Of a stretch of DNA of 64,000 nt, positions 36,253 through 47,529 are shown piece after piece. Below the pieces are notes generated by a model that did not search any database, was not told the origin of the DNA, and saw only the letters and a program-made list of their open reading frames with translations. Every line of letters begins with the position of its first letter. The stretch's first letter is position 1. Position numbers and translations under genes: made by a program. Source of the stretch: Thalassia testudinum (taxonomy: Eukaryota; Streptophyta; Magnoliopsida; Alismatales; Hydrocharitaceae); assembly GCA_037157565.1 (NCBI GenBank), contig JAZHRO010000019.1:64044501-64108500 (forward strand). Direction: 5' to 3'.

Positions 36253-36854
36253 ATGCCTTGTTGTAGGCGCAGGGGCAGATGTGTCGGGCTTGGGACCAGT
36301 GCTGCCTCCCCTCTTCTCCTAAGTGTCCAAGCCCAAGACCTCATCCAATTGATTCGAGAGGTAGTATGAGAGGAATTTCAGAGGGGTGTGGAAAGGAAGC
36401 CTCCTGTCGCCTCTGAGGGTGTGGAAAGGGAGACTCTTGCAGCACAGCGGAGTCACCCTAGAGTTTGGTGAGTCAGAGGAGATCAGAGGGGACCCTACTA
36501 GATGGGGTGCTCATAGGGGCTGATGGAGAGGAGGCACACAACACCTACAGGAGAGCTGTCTCGTTTTGCGAGACCACCAGTGGCCTTTGGGGGCCCCAGA
36601 CAGGGGCTAGCCGCCATACCAGACCCCCACCTAGCCGCCAACCGGAACCTACTGCGGGAGGTTGTGTAGCTCTCTGTTACCAGTGTGGCCAGCTGGGCCA
36701 CCTCAGGAGGGATTGCCCATCTAGGGCTGGAGCGCAGCGGATGCTCCCCACACCCAGTGCTAGAGGCCGAGCTGGCGATCGTGGTCATCAGGGGCGTGGG
36801 GGAGGATCGCAATCGCAAGGAGGGTATCGGATAGCTACCGCTCACCTGATCTAG
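36253..36854 (+). pseudogene. P gag with the capsid region deleted
   Basis: A gag start is likely at 36253 (MPCCRRRGRC, comparable to the H gag start). The sequence then passes stops and a frameshift and resumes with the gag tail: a perfect CCHC knuckle CYQCGQLGHLRRDC at about 36675-36720 followed by PSRAGAQRMLPTPS. The capsid core seen in H (24967-25500) is absent, a deletion of several hundred bases ending around 36520. A GGTGTGGAAAGG repeat (about 36385 and 36417) lies near the joint. This gag could not build a particle. Confidence 0.85.
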
Positions 36855-36866
36855 AGTGTAGCTGCT

Positions 36867-37300
36867 TTGTCTGCACCGAAAGTTGAGGGGCGTATCAACG
36901 CCCTGACACATAGAGATGCCAAGGCTTCGGGTTCTGTGGTGGCAGGTATGGTTACTGTTTCCGGCATATTTGTGTATGTACTTTTTGATTCCGGCGCCAC
37001 CCACTCCTTCGTCGCTACGAGTTTTGCCATCAGTTTGGGGCAGGGCAGTGCATTGTTAGAGGATCTGTTTGTGATCAGAGGCCCAGGTGGCCAGTTGTTT
37101 GTAGCGAAGGAGGTCTACACGGCTGTGAGGTTAGTATACGGGGACACAACCTCCTCGCTAACCTGATTGTGATCCAAATGGAGGACTTTGGTGTGATCCT
37201 AGGGATGGACTGGCTGTCCGCCTATCACGTCCTAGTGGACTGTTTCAGGAGGAAGATCGTCTTCTCTATACCGGAGTTGCCTCTCTTTAAGTTTGACGGG
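36867..37300 (+). pseudogene. P aspartic protease
   Basis: The active site LFDSGATHSFVATSF is intact, with LLEDLFVIRGPGGQLFVAKE after it. A frameshift near 37160 moves the end of the domain (ILGMDWLSAYHVLVDC) into the next frame. This is the one protease of the window with an ordinary DSGA motif. Confidence 0.88.
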
Positions 37301-38017
37301 CAGCCGGTGGACGGAGGTTTCAAATGCATCTCCGTGCTTCGGGTAGCCAGGCTTTTGAGCCAGGGGTGTGAGGGCTTTTTGGCCTGTGTAGTGGCAGAGC
37401 CTAGCCTCGTGGCTGACTTTCAGAGTATCCCAGTGGTTTGCGAGTACCCCAACGTTTTCCAAAGGAGCTGCCAGGACTATCGCCTGAGCGTGAGATTGAG
37501 TTTGAGATCTCACTGGTACTAGGGACTAACCCTATTTTTACTGCACTGTACTGGATGGCACCGCTTGAGCTGCGAGAGCTCAAGTCACAGCTACAGGACC
37601 TGTTGGAGAAGGGCTTTGTGAGGCCCAGTGCATCCCCGTGGGGAGCCCTTGTGCTGCTTGTGAAGAAGAAGGACGGTACCCTACGACTTTGTGTCAACTA
37701 TCGACAGCTGAATAGGGTCACCATAAAGAACAAGTATCCGCTGCCGAGGATAGACGACCTCTTCGACCAGTTGTGAGATGCCACAGTGTTCTCCAAGATA
37801 GATCTGAGGTGGGGTTACCACCAGTTGAGGATCAGGGAGCCCGACGTCTCTAAGACTGCTTTCCGTACCCGGTACAGGCACTATGAGTTTTGGGTCATGC
37901 CATTTGGGCTGACCAATGCCCCCGCTGCCTTTATGGCTTTGATGAATCGTGTTTTCAGGCTGTACTCAGACTAATTTGTGGTGGTGTTCATCGACGACGT
38001 ACTCATTTACTCTCATA
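37301..38017 (+). pseudogene. P reverse transcriptase, truncated at the catalytic box
   Basis: Motifs in order: [72 protein letters not shown], a TGA at 37774, [38 protein letters not shown], a TAA at 37972 and FIDDVLIYS. Directly after the catalytic box the thumb is missing; initiator Met tRNA sequence starts at 38018 in its place. Confidence 0.9.
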
Positions 38018-38066
38018 ATCAAAGTGGTGCAGCGGAAGCGTGATGGGCTCATAACCCATAGGTTAC
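38018..38066 (+). pseudogene. 5' portion of initiator Met tRNA captured in P pol
   Basis: These 49 bases match the first part of plant initiator Met tRNA: acceptor arm ATCA(A)AG, D arm GCAGCGGAAGC, and anticodon arm GGGCTCATAACCC with anticodon CAT. All differences up to about position 45 of the tRNA are C-to-T or G-to-A transitions. The TPsiC arm and 3' acceptor strand are absent, so it is not a tRNA gene. It sits exactly at an internal deletion of RT, beginning at a short identity with the RT codons for NQS, and RNase H-side sequence follows. This tRNA is P's own primer (36072-36089). The match is to the family sequence as I know it; no search was run. Confidence 0.82.
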
Positions 38067-38494
38067 TTTCGTAGGCTGCGTGTTTTTAGGAGTTGAGGGA
38101 GAGACTGACCTCAGCACCTGTACTTACCCTCCTAGATGACAGTGGTGGTTTCGTGGTTTACATCGACGTTTCGTTGCAGGGGTTAGGGGGTGTGCCCATG
38201 CAGTGGGGTCATGTTGTCGCTTATGCTTCGCGGCAACTGAAGCCCCATGAGAATAGCTACCCTACCCATTACTTTGAGCTAGCAGCAGTCATCTTCGCGC
38301 TGAAGACATGGAGGCACTACCTTTACGGTGAGACTTTCGAGATCTTCACAGATCATAAGAGCCTCAAGTACTTGTTTGACCAGAAGGAGCTCCACATGAG
38401 ACAGAGATGTTGGTTAGAGCTCCTGAAGGACTACGACTGCAGCATCTCCTACCACCCAAGAAAGGCCAATGTGGTGGCCGATGCCTTGAGCTAG
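38067..38494 (+). pseudogene. P RNase H
   Basis: After the deletion joint the sequence reads [12 protein letters not shown] (one stop before it), then [60 protein letters not shown] and [15 protein letters not shown]. The usual YTDAS Asp is kept as YIDVS. A TAG at 38492 ends the frame. The element continues to 38594, where the solo LTR S begins. Confidence 0.88.
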
Positions 38495-39517
38495 AAGGCA
38501 CCTGCCCACTTGGCCAGTTTACAGGCACGGAGTTGGAGACTCATGGAGGATTTGGGCAGTTGGCGACCTCGGTAGTCATAGGGGTATTGTGTGATGATGT
38601 AAACATGTTTACATTGCATAAGATGTCTATTTATGCATGTTCTTAAGCATAAAATTGCATTGCATACTATAAATATTGCATAGCATATATCATCTTGCAT
38701 TTAGATTAGTTTGAATAAAATGGAGGTTAATTATTTCCTTTTATGTTCAGGGACAGGGCAAAATTTTTATCGGGGCCTCGAATCGAAGATCCAACCGTAC
38801 AGATGTGATCAGGGTGACAATTGGAGTTCAATGACTCCAAGATCACCTTAATCAGACATCTGTAGCATCAGATAGAGACTGGGGAACCCTAGAAGATCAA
38901 GGGCCAAGATGATGTGAATTTGCACTTCAAATGACAAATCCAACCACACGGATGGATTCGGATCGACGATCGCAACCTAACGGCACGACAATTGACTCAA
39001 TCTGACACCGTGGCACCATCTACATCATCTAGAAGGTTGGACGGCTAAGATAGCGCCACGTGGCACCATCTCAGAGGCACAACTGATCGCACGCATTAGC
39101 TGAAGGCCTCCGCATCAACCCTTCCCCGTCGTTGGATCAAGATCCAACGGCTGCGACGCGCCCGCGCTTAAGTTAAGTGCTTGACACAAACGTGCCCACA
39201 ACACGTTGGTCGAACGCTCTAACGCGAAGTGCAGGCGCGCGTTCGAGTCTCACCACGCAACAATTGGAGCGGAGGTGCGTGCCCGATTGATCGCACGATC
39301 GCTATCCAGCGGCCACGTGGGCTCAATCCAGATGACGCGCCCACACACGCCTACGCGTAACGCGGGATCGCATGCGTATGCATGCGTTGAGGAGGTGCGG
39401 CGAGGAACGCTCTCAGCCATTCAATCTCATGATCGAGATTTAAAGAACGTTGAAAGGCGTTGAGCGCAAGGAGATGAGCGGGAGCGCGCACGCCACCCCA
39501 CTACAGCCACGTTCAGG

Positions 39518-39549
39518 CCTTTAGTGACGGATTTATCCGTCACTAAAGG
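39518..39549. repeat. Hairpin upstream of TATA in solo LTR S
   Basis: Two perfect 15-bp arms (39518-39532, 39535-39549) around TT: CCTTTAGTGACGGAT and its complement. Equivalent hairpins are at 26380-26409 and 32364-32393 (B) and 56722-56756 (C). Confidence 0.88.
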
Positions 39550-39605
39550 TCCTGAATTAATGATTTTCAACTTGTAATGACCAAATTGCCCTTACTCCTT
39601 GCAAC

Positions 39606-39614
39606 TATAAAAGG
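39606..39614 (+). promoter_or_regulatory. TATA box of solo LTR S
   Basis: TATAAAAGG lies 57 bases after the conserved hairpin and is followed by a pyrimidine-rich stretch as in the B LTRs. It points along the plus strand, toward the P integrase. Confidence 0.7.
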
Positions 39615-40292
39615 AGGCCCCCTCCATACGAAATCTTCATCCCTTCTTTCTCTTCTCTCCCTCTTCAAAGCTAAAGAGAAGCTTGTCCCATACCCGGGAT
39701 GCTTCTCAAGAGATAAAGTCAAACTTTTGTTCTCCTTTCAGAAGTGAATCCCGCGACGACGACGATGTGCTGCTTCGTTCCCATTCTTCTCTCTTCATCC
39801 TCCTTTTTCCTGCTCTGTACCCCGTCTTCCAGGCGTCGTCCCGTCCGACTCGTCCTCCAAGCGATCGTCGAGGAGGATAATTCTCTCTCCATTCTTTTTA
39901 ATGCTTTCTAGAGTAAATTTACTACTTTTTAGTGTAATTGTTTTCTGCTTTCTAGTTGTAATGTTTAGTGTAACAAACAATCTTTTTGATAATGAATTCC
40001 ATGTTCATTCTACATCTTTTTCTGGTTTTTGTTTGTAATATTCTCTCTCTCTCTCATTCTCTCTCTCTCTTCTATTTAGTGTAAATAGATAGATAGTTTC
40101 TAGTCAATTAATTTACTTCGTGACAAATAAAACAAACGCGCATTTTTAATCAAACGTCCGCCTCCCTGACCGGGATTTCTATTCTGGTATAAATTTTATT
40201 TGTTGAACATGAGTTCTTCGCTTTCAAACTACAATGACAGGTTTTTCAAAACCAAATACGTTAGCGTAGCAACTTGAAGCTTCAACACGTGA

Positions 40293-41773
40293 CAGTGATG
40301 CGGTAGTGACAGTGGCGCGGTAGACATGACCAGAGCTAATAGATCACATCATCGCAGGGTAGATAACTGATCCGTACTTACAGATGCTGTGAGACAGGGT
40401 GTTGACAGGGGACCCAGGAGACTTTTCCTTCTCAGACGAGATACTGCGCATGAGGGGATGCTTATGCATTCCTAGGGACAAGGAGTTGTTGAGAGAGCTC
40501 CTGGCTGAGGCGCACGGGTCCAGGTTCACCATACATCCCGGGAACACAAAGATGTACCATGATTTGCGACACGACTTCTGGTGGAGAGGGATGAAGTGGG
40601 ATGTTGGTGAGTTTGTTCAGCAATGCTTAGTATGCTAGCAGGTGAAGGCCGAGCACCAGAGGCCTGCAGGGCCATTACGGCCACTTCCTGTGCCAGAGTG
40701 GAACTGGGAGAGCATCACCATGGACTTGGTGGTGGGTCTACCAGTTACCCAGTAGGGACACGATGCTGTCTGGGTGATAGTAGACAAGTTGACGAAGACG
40801 GCGCGTTTCCTGCCGATCCGAGTCACCTTTGGACCAGGACAGTTAGCAGAGAGATACATTCGAGATGTGGTGTGTCTGCAAGGAGTCCCACTTGAGATTG
40901 TATCCAACAGGGATACTCATTTTACTTCCCAGTTTTGGGCTGAGTTTCAGTAGGCCTTGGGGACGCGTTTGAGGTTCAGTATCACTTACCACTCCCAGAT
41001 GGACGGACAGTCAGAGTGCACCATACAGATACTTGAGGACCTTTCGCGCACCTGTGTACTAGACTGGAGAGGCTCCTGGGAGGAGCATTTACCCCTGGTA
41101 GAGTTTGCATACAATAACAGTTACCACTCGAGCATCGGCATGGCACCTTACGAGGCTCTGTATGGACGGAGGTGTACTGCACACTTGAGTTGGGTCGAGG
41201 TGGGGACCAAGTGGGAGGTTGGTCCCAGGTTGATCCAGCAGAGTCAGGAGGTGATAAAGCATATTCACAGATGACTCCACATGGTCAGAAGCAGGCTGAA
41301 GAGCTACACTAATCGAAAACACAAAGAGGTGCAGTTCGAGGTTGGGGATCACGTCTTTCTCTGTGTTTCTCCCATGAAGGGCTTGCAACATTTGGGGTGA
41401 AAGGGAAGCTTGCGCCGAGATTTGTGGGGCCTTTGAGGTCCTGGAGCGGGTAGGATCCGTTGCTTACTGGTTTGCCCTTCCTCCCCAGCTTTCTGGAATG
41501 CACGACGTATTCCATGTGTCCAACCTCGGGAAGTACATTGCCGATCCCAGTCACATTTTGAGCCACGAGAGCATCGAGGTGGGAGACGACCTGACCTACC
41601 CCAAGAGGCCAGTATAGATACTAGATAGAGCCATTCGAGGTCTGAGATGGAAGTAGGTACCACTGGTGAAGGTCCTATGGAGAAGCCAGCAGTACGAGGA
41701 GGCAACGATGCAAGAGTGGTACTTGGAGCTTTTTGAGGGTACGTCTTTTCGGACCTACTTCGGTCCTCTTTAA
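40293..41773 (+). pseudogene. P integrase and chromodomain, broken
   Basis: The N-terminal part is at 40399-40638 (DKELLRELLAEAHGSRFTIH, FWWRGMKWDVGEFVQQCLVC, giving the HHCC finger). The core follows with frame changes near 40640-40920 and 40950-41274 (SDRDTHF-equivalent NRDTHFTSQF, then YHSQMDGQSECTIQILEDL with the catalytic Glu). The C-terminal part after a stop at 41272 includes the GKL and NVFHVSNL-type region and a chromodomain (ILDRAIRGLR, LVKVLWRSQQYEEAT). A six-residue deletion is seen after EEAT compared with H. The natural stop is a TAA at 41771-41773. Confidence 0.88.
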
Positions 41774-41858
41774 GTTTGTTATGCGCTTTTATGTTCCTTT
41801 TCCCGCACCCTAGCTAGCTCAAGTTTCGGGGATGAAACTTCCTTTAAGTTTGTTATGA

Positions 41859-44581
41859 TGTAATGACCCATTGCCTTTTTAATCGGTTAAGATGTCTGGA
41901 GTTTCGGTCAGACGTCTATCCAGATGTCTGGACACATGCCCGGACGTGTGAAAGTGAGCTTTGCATACCAACCTTTTTCGCTCTGTGCGCAGGCGGCGTG
42001 CAGAGGCCTCTCTCTCTACCGCAACCCCCACCACAAAATCCTAACTCACCCTATTTAAACCCCCCTTCCCTTCTTCTAACCCCTTCACACCACTCTCCAG
42101 CCACCGCCACCACCTTCAACATCTCCCTCTTGTGGCCGTGGCAAGGGAGGACGAGAGTGGCGAGAGAGGGGGCGAGTGAGGGAGAAAGAGAGGGGGAAAG
42201 GAAGAGAGAGGAAGGAAGAGAGTGTAAAGGTCAGAGGACCTTCGGGAGCTCAGCGGAGCTCGTACGGCCAGCGGTGGGCACACACGCGAGGAGGTGGCCT
42301 CCCGGCCCTCTATAGCTGCTAAAGCTGCTACGGCGCGTCACTAGCAACGTTGCGAGGAGAGAAGCATCGCGGAGCAGGTTCTGGTACCGGAAGTTTTCCA
42401 GTATCAGACGTCTGGGTTATCGTCCAGACGTCTAGGTTATCGTTCAGACAGCTGGCAAGGCACCAGGATGTCCGGAGCTAAGGCCGGATGTTTGAAAGTG
42501 CATTATTGCGCTAGGTACGTGCTCCTGCGCTACTTTCCACCATGCAGACGTAGCACAGGGATGTTGGGCTAAATTTGTGCCTGCGTTTCGTACGCAGGTG
42601 AAGGCCTTGGGAAGGCACACGATGCACTTTCCCAAGTACTTTTGGACGTCTGACCGCATTGCCAGACGTCCGACGGCCCTTCTAGATGATTGGAAGAAGG
42701 GTGAGACGTCTGGAATTGCCCCCAGACGGTCGTGGAGGGATCCGGACGTTTGAGCACACCGCAGGAAACACAAGGTGAGATCTGATGTCTTTTAAGACAT
42801 CTGGGACTAGTCCCAGACGTCTGATTTTTGTCAGTAACCACATTTTTGACCCGTTTAAGGCCCAAACGGAATCGGATTTCTGCAAACGAAGTACCGCTGT
42901 TTTCCATTTGAGTTCCTCTACGTGTTCGCGTTGAGTATCTACTATTTTGAACTCATCTAATATACATTGGTTGCTGGTACAGGTTATTAGCCAATGACGT
43001 GTTCGGGGCCCACGGAGACGACGAGATCTGGGGCACAGGCCCCCATTCCTCCCGTGATACCCGGTAGAGTGGGTTAATTTTGTTGTTAATATTTAAATAA
43101 TGTACTTGGTTGGAATAGTCGGATTGAACTCTAGGATGTGGAATGAACCCTAGGGTAGAAATGAATAAGCCTATTTGAGTTGTACTATTTACTTGAATGC
43201 ATGGTTAAGATAAATTGCTAGCAAATGCCTTTAATGTAATTACAAGATGCATGTTAAAACATGAGCTGCCTGTATGTAATTGAGAAATTTCCTATGAAAC
43301 CACAAGTTACATGTTATTGAGAATTGAATTATGAAAACACGAGCTGCCTATATATGGATGAGGAATGAATTATAAAACATGAGATCTGGACTTGGATAAA
43401 TGAGATGAATATGAGCATGAACCCTACGAGGAATTAGGAGTAGAACTCCTGTGTATAAAAGGGATCTGGAAATGCAGATGGGAAGTGAGTTGCCCTTGTG
43501 TACATAGTACCAAGAAGCATAGTGGTTGTTTTAGTGTAGAGCGGAGCTAGCCTTCCTTGGGTTGAGACCCGGGGTTAGGATTGGCCACTCTACACCAACT
43601 CTTATAGGCCCTCGCGTATATGGTACCAAGGTGTGCTACTAGTGTAAGGAGGGAGCTAGCCACCCCACGGGACACGGGGTTAAGCTAGCCACCCTACACC
43701 GACTTTGTTAGTCCGCTGGGCAAACTGGGGTAGTCAGATGAGGGTACGCAGATTGTGGAGGGGCGAGACCCCTATTCTAAGAGGGCAAGACCCTATACTG
43801 TTCTGTGCTGTACTTTGGGCATACCCGCTAGCGGAAATGACTGACCACGTGTTAGTGTAGGGTAGCTACCCGTGCGCTTATCACGCATGCCATTGTCACT
43901 GCTACGTCTCGACAGTGACCTCGAGGTGGTTGACTGGGTGTAGGACTACCACGGGGGACTCTCCCAGCCAGGAGAGCACCACATGTACCTTCTACTTCAT
44001 GGAAAAGACTGTAATCAAGATCGTTCCCACGAGGAACATGCAAGATCAAGAAATACTTGGATACTTTAAGAAATAGAGGAACTAGAAATACATAAATGAA
44101 ATAAATAGAAATGAGAAGAAGACCTGCTTGTTGTTTTACTTATACATAATTAATGTAACTACCACTCTACTTAGCATTCGCTGACTTTGTCTTTTCGTAA
44201 CCCTGTTCAGGACCAGGAGTTGTGTAGCCCGAGTTTCTGGCTGCAAAGGGAACTGGGCCTAGCCGAGCTTAGCTGTATTTGTTCTTCTTTTTAGCTCTTT
44301 AGTTCTTGCTGTAGTTGTGAGTACTGGACCCTTGAGCTACTGTTTATGTTACCTTCTATTTTCTTTTCGCTGTTGTTGTTGTGGTGGCATGTACTAATTT
44401 GAGACAGTTGTTCTACTTTTGTTTATTGCTTCGTTCTTCCCTTCTACTTAGTTATATTGCATGTGTGAATGTGGTTTATTTTCCTGCTTTTGCTTATTTC
44501 TTGTTAGACGACTAGGTCTTGGAATTAGTCGAGGCAAGCCGGTCTTGGGTCCTGTAGGGATCCGGGAACCGGGTCGTAACA
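41859..44581 (+). repeat. P 3' LTR
   Basis: It matches 33368-36068, with a TATTTAAAC box at 42052-42060. It ends CGTAACA at 44581, after which H gag resumes. The preceding 80 bp include TTTCGGGGATGAAACTT, which occupies the position of the usual chromovirus polypurine tract but is only partly purine. Confidence 0.93.
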
Positions 44582-44869
44582 GTGGGTGTGGTGGAGGATC
44601 ACCCCTCCCCTTCCAGCTCGTCCAGCATTGCGGTGACTCGATTGTCTCACAGAGGACTCCCCCTCCACGTCCTTAGGGGGAGGTGGCAGAGGAGGAGGCT
44701 GTTGAATCTCCTCCCGCACTATATCCCGGATCAGTTAGGCAAGGTCCTAGGCCTGGATGCCTGGGAAGAGGGGTGGATCGACTGCTACCTCAAGTCTAGC
44801 ACGTCTGCCCCCTCGACCATGCCGGCAGCCACGTTTGCAGCTGGCCACATGAGCTCCTTGATGAGGCAT
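44582..44869 (-). pseudogene. H gag N-terminal part
   Basis: On the minus strand an ATG at 44869 (MPHQGAHVASC) begins sequence comparable with the P gag start (36253), leading through LIRDIVREEIQQPPPLPPPP, a proline run typical before the gag core. Element P interrupts it at 44582. Confidence 0.75.
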
Positions 44870-45031
44870 CTGCTATAAGGAGATGGAAGAAGGACAGAGA
44901 TTATCAATGATACCAGGTTACAAAAGAAATAGGACTCGGAGGCGAGGATCAAGATAACACATTGTGATGGCTATTCTAGCTACATGCACATGAGTGGTTA
45001 CTTCCAGACCATTTGGTTTATTTCTTGGGAC

Positions 45032-45049
45032 GACCTTGCTCTGATATCA
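45032..45049 (-). promoter_or_regulatory. H primer-binding site, initiator Met tRNA
   Basis: TGATATCAGAGCAAGGTC on the minus strand follows the 5' LTR by three bases. It equals P's primer site apart from one G-to-A change. Confidence 0.88.
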
Positions 45050-45052
45050 TCT

Positions 45053-47529
45053 TGTTACGACCCGAGAACGACTCACCTCGACTAACCTACAAGACACAAT
45101 TGTCCAACGAGAGACAAACCAAATGCAAGGATAAACATTTCCACCAACTGCACATGCAATGTAGCTAAGCAAGTAACAAAAAGGCAATAATGGAAAGTAG
45201 AACAGAGTTAAAAAAGAACAATACTCCATAGGTGGAAAGAAATAAAGTTCGCTAGCTAGCCATCACAACTAAAGTAGAAAGGACATAGACAACAATAGGT
45301 TCCAACATACTGAAAGTACTCACTACAGTAAACAGGGCCTTTGAAATAAAAATTGAAAAAGGACTGGACTACTGCTGGGCTCGGCTAGACCCAGCACCCT
45401 CTGCAGCCGGTGGTGCTGGCTGCTCAACTCCTTGACTTGAACAGATATACATATATGTTTTGTCAGCTAATGCTGAGTAGAGTGGCACATGAGTATCATT
45501 AAATGTATTTAAAACATGAAAGAAAAGCAGTAACTATTCATGCATCTTTCCAGTTATTCGTTATCATCTGTTTCCGTTTATAATCAACTATGTGTTTCTG
45601 ATTCGGTTATCCTAGTAAGGGTCAACAACATTTCTTAATCCATGTGTTCCCTAAGGGAAAGATCTTGATGCAATTTTCCATGATATAAGATGCCCACATG
45701 GCACTCTCCTGGCCAGGTGTAAGGCTACCGCGGGGTACTCTCCTGGCCAGGGGAGTACCCCGCGGTAGCCTTACACCTGGTCTACCATCTGTGGTCATGG
45801 TCACGACATAGCGGTGACAACGACACGCGCGATATATGCACGGGTAGCTACCTCTCACTAGCACGCGGTCAGTCCTTTTCGCTAACAGGTACGTCCAAAC
45901 GTATAGCACAGGATAGAACAGAGGCCACACCCCTCAACAGTCCGCGTACCCTTGCTCGACTATCCCGATTTGTCTAGTGGGCCTAACAGGAGTCGATGTA
46001 AGGAGGCCAATCCTAACCTCGGGTCCCAACCCAAGAGGTGGCTAGCTCTCTCCCTACATGGTAGCTCTCCTTGGTACCACGTACACGAGGGCCAGCTCAC
46101 TTCCTATACCCAAGGCTAAACAACAAATCAACATGCCCGTAGGCAACATTTTCCATCATACATTAGATATCCATATCACTGTACTTTGATTCCCTTCCTA
46201 GTTCCCCGTAGGGTTCATGCATAGTACTCGTCTCATTTCATTACATGGCATGTACCTTTATCACATTCTGGTTTCTAATTCATATAGCAGGCAGCTCTTG
46301 AATTAACAGGATAAGCAATCATCATTTTTAAATATTACATTTCTCATAGTAAGGAATTTAACGACATGCATTCTTAGTTATAGCAAGAGAGGTCCGTACA
46401 TTGAATATAACCATTCACATTCTTAATCCTAGGGTTCATCTCATATCATAGGTTTCGAGCAGATATTTCTAATTTAGCATGCACTTTAATAATTTAAACC
46501 ATAAGAGTAGAGGGGACCACTCTACCAAAGTATACGGGAGATATAAGGGCACGAACGGTTGATCTCGATGTATTCACGGGTCTCGTGTGCACTACGGATT
46601 GGAGACCTATTCCAATAGTTGATCATACCAATCATTAACATTGTTGATCATTATGTCAAACAAGCTCAAACTAGTCTGGATACAACCCTAATACGTAGGA
46701 AATTTCGAAAGAAAACCATGTTTGTGCAAAACTGACTTCGTTTGGACCTTGAACCTGCCCAAACACGCATACCCTGACCAAAATCAGACGTTTGGGAAGA
46801 GTCCTAAACGTCTTAAACGAGAACAGGATCTCACCTTGCATTCCTGCGTCTATCACCGTCGTCTGCTTCCCTTCATAGCCATCTGAGGATGTCTCCAGAC
46901 GTCTGGCACTACTCCTAGTCGTTTGGGAGAGCAATCAGACATCTAACATTGCTTCCAGACATCTTAAAGTGCCTTGAATGTCGCACCAATGCACCTTTCC
47001 AACGTCTTTGGTACTTGCGTGCCACCATACGTTCTGAGCTCCCTTCAGACGTTCGATGATCCCTCCAGATGTTTGGCAAATGTCGCAGACGTCTGATAGT
47101 GCGGAAAAATGGCCCCCAGCTCCGCGTACAGAGCCTTCCTCGCAGCGCCTATCTTCCTCTGCTCCCAACCTCACCCTCTCTCAATCTCCTTCACGCTCTC
47201 CCTCTCATGCCCTCCCTCCCTCGGTTGCACACCTCTCTACGGTAGGGGAGGAGCCAATGGATGTGGGAGGAGGCTGTTGTGGTGAACAAAATGGAGGGGG
47301 TTTTAAGGATGCGTGGGGGATGGGGAGGGTATAGTAGGCATGGAGGTATGGTGGGGGGTATAGGGTATGGTGGGGGGGTATCGGTGAGGTGTATGGTGGG
47401 GGGTTATTGCATTAAAACCCCTCAAAAACTAAAATACTCCACACAGGATCCTTTTGGTAGGAAGAAATTGTGACAAGGCTCCTAAAGTTCGGAAAAAAAT
47501 CCAAACGACCCTTGGGAAGGGTCATTTCA
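45053..47529 (-). repeat. H 5' LTR
   Basis: It is the 2477-bp partner of 2562-9845 and carries the intact version of the region that the hAT element entered there (near 47335-47400). It ends TCATTTCA before the TSD copy GGTTT. It differs from its partner by an inverted duplication at 45713-45780. Confidence 0.93.
45713..45780. repeat. Perfect inverted repeat unique to the H 5' LTR
   Basis: Arms of 28 bp (45713-45740 and 45753-45780) are exact reverse complements around a 12-bp centre that itself contains CTGGCCAG. The sister LTR (about 3225-3295) has a single copy of this stretch, without the second arm. Confidence 0.92.

Larger units (their letters stand above)
38595..40287 (+). mobile_element. 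Solo LTR S of the B family inserted in P
   Basis: A single LTR, starting TGATGTAAAC and ending CTTCAACA, is homologous along its length to the B LTRs in reverse orientation. It is flanked by TGTGA (38590-38594) and CGTGA (40288-40292), a 5-bp TSD with one change. No internal sequence or second LTR is present, so it came from LTR-LTR recombination. A perfect hairpin at 39518-39549 and TATAAAAGG at 39606-39614 are conserved with B. Confidence 0.92.
33368..44581 (+). mobile_element. Element P: Tekay-like chromovirus inserted in H gag
   Basis: P has LTRs of 2701 and 2723 bp (33368-36068, 41859-44581) starting TGTAATGAC and ending CGTAACA, an initiator-Met-tRNA primer site, gag remnant, protease, RT, RNase H, integrase and chromodomain on the plus strand. 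Flanks GGGGG and GTGGG are a 5-bp TSD with one change. P and H have related coding regions and related LTR ends, but the rest of their LTRs differ, so they are sister families. P has lost most of gag and the RT thumb, and a solo LTR (S) interrupts it between RNase H and integrase. Confidence 0.92.
2562..47529 (-). mobile_element. Element H: Tekay-like Ty3/gypsy chromovirus split by nested insertions
   Basis: H is bounded by LTRs that start TGTTA(T/C)GACCCG and end TCATTTCA in plus orientation, and by a perfect TSD GGTTT (2557-2561, 47530-47534). Read on the minus strand it has an initiator-Met-tRNA primer site, gag with zinc knuckle, aspartic protease, RT, RNase H, integrase and a chromodomain, the order of a chromovirus. 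LTRs of about 2.48 kb and the C-terminal chromodomain suggest the Tekay/Del lineage, which is an inference. Inserted DNA: hAT 4876-9673, A 11967-23185, B 25579-33322, P 33368-44581. Without these, H is about 10 kb, a normal length. Many stops and frameshifts make it non-coding today. Confidence 0.93.

Noticed and set aside
38018..38066. Functional initiator Met tRNA gene
   Set aside because: The TPsiC arm and 3' acceptor strand are missing and the acceptor stem cannot form.
33368..47529. P and the H 5' LTR as parts of one inverted element
   Set aside because: Each has its own primer site in opposite orientation, and P has its own LTR pair and near-matching 5-bp flanks.
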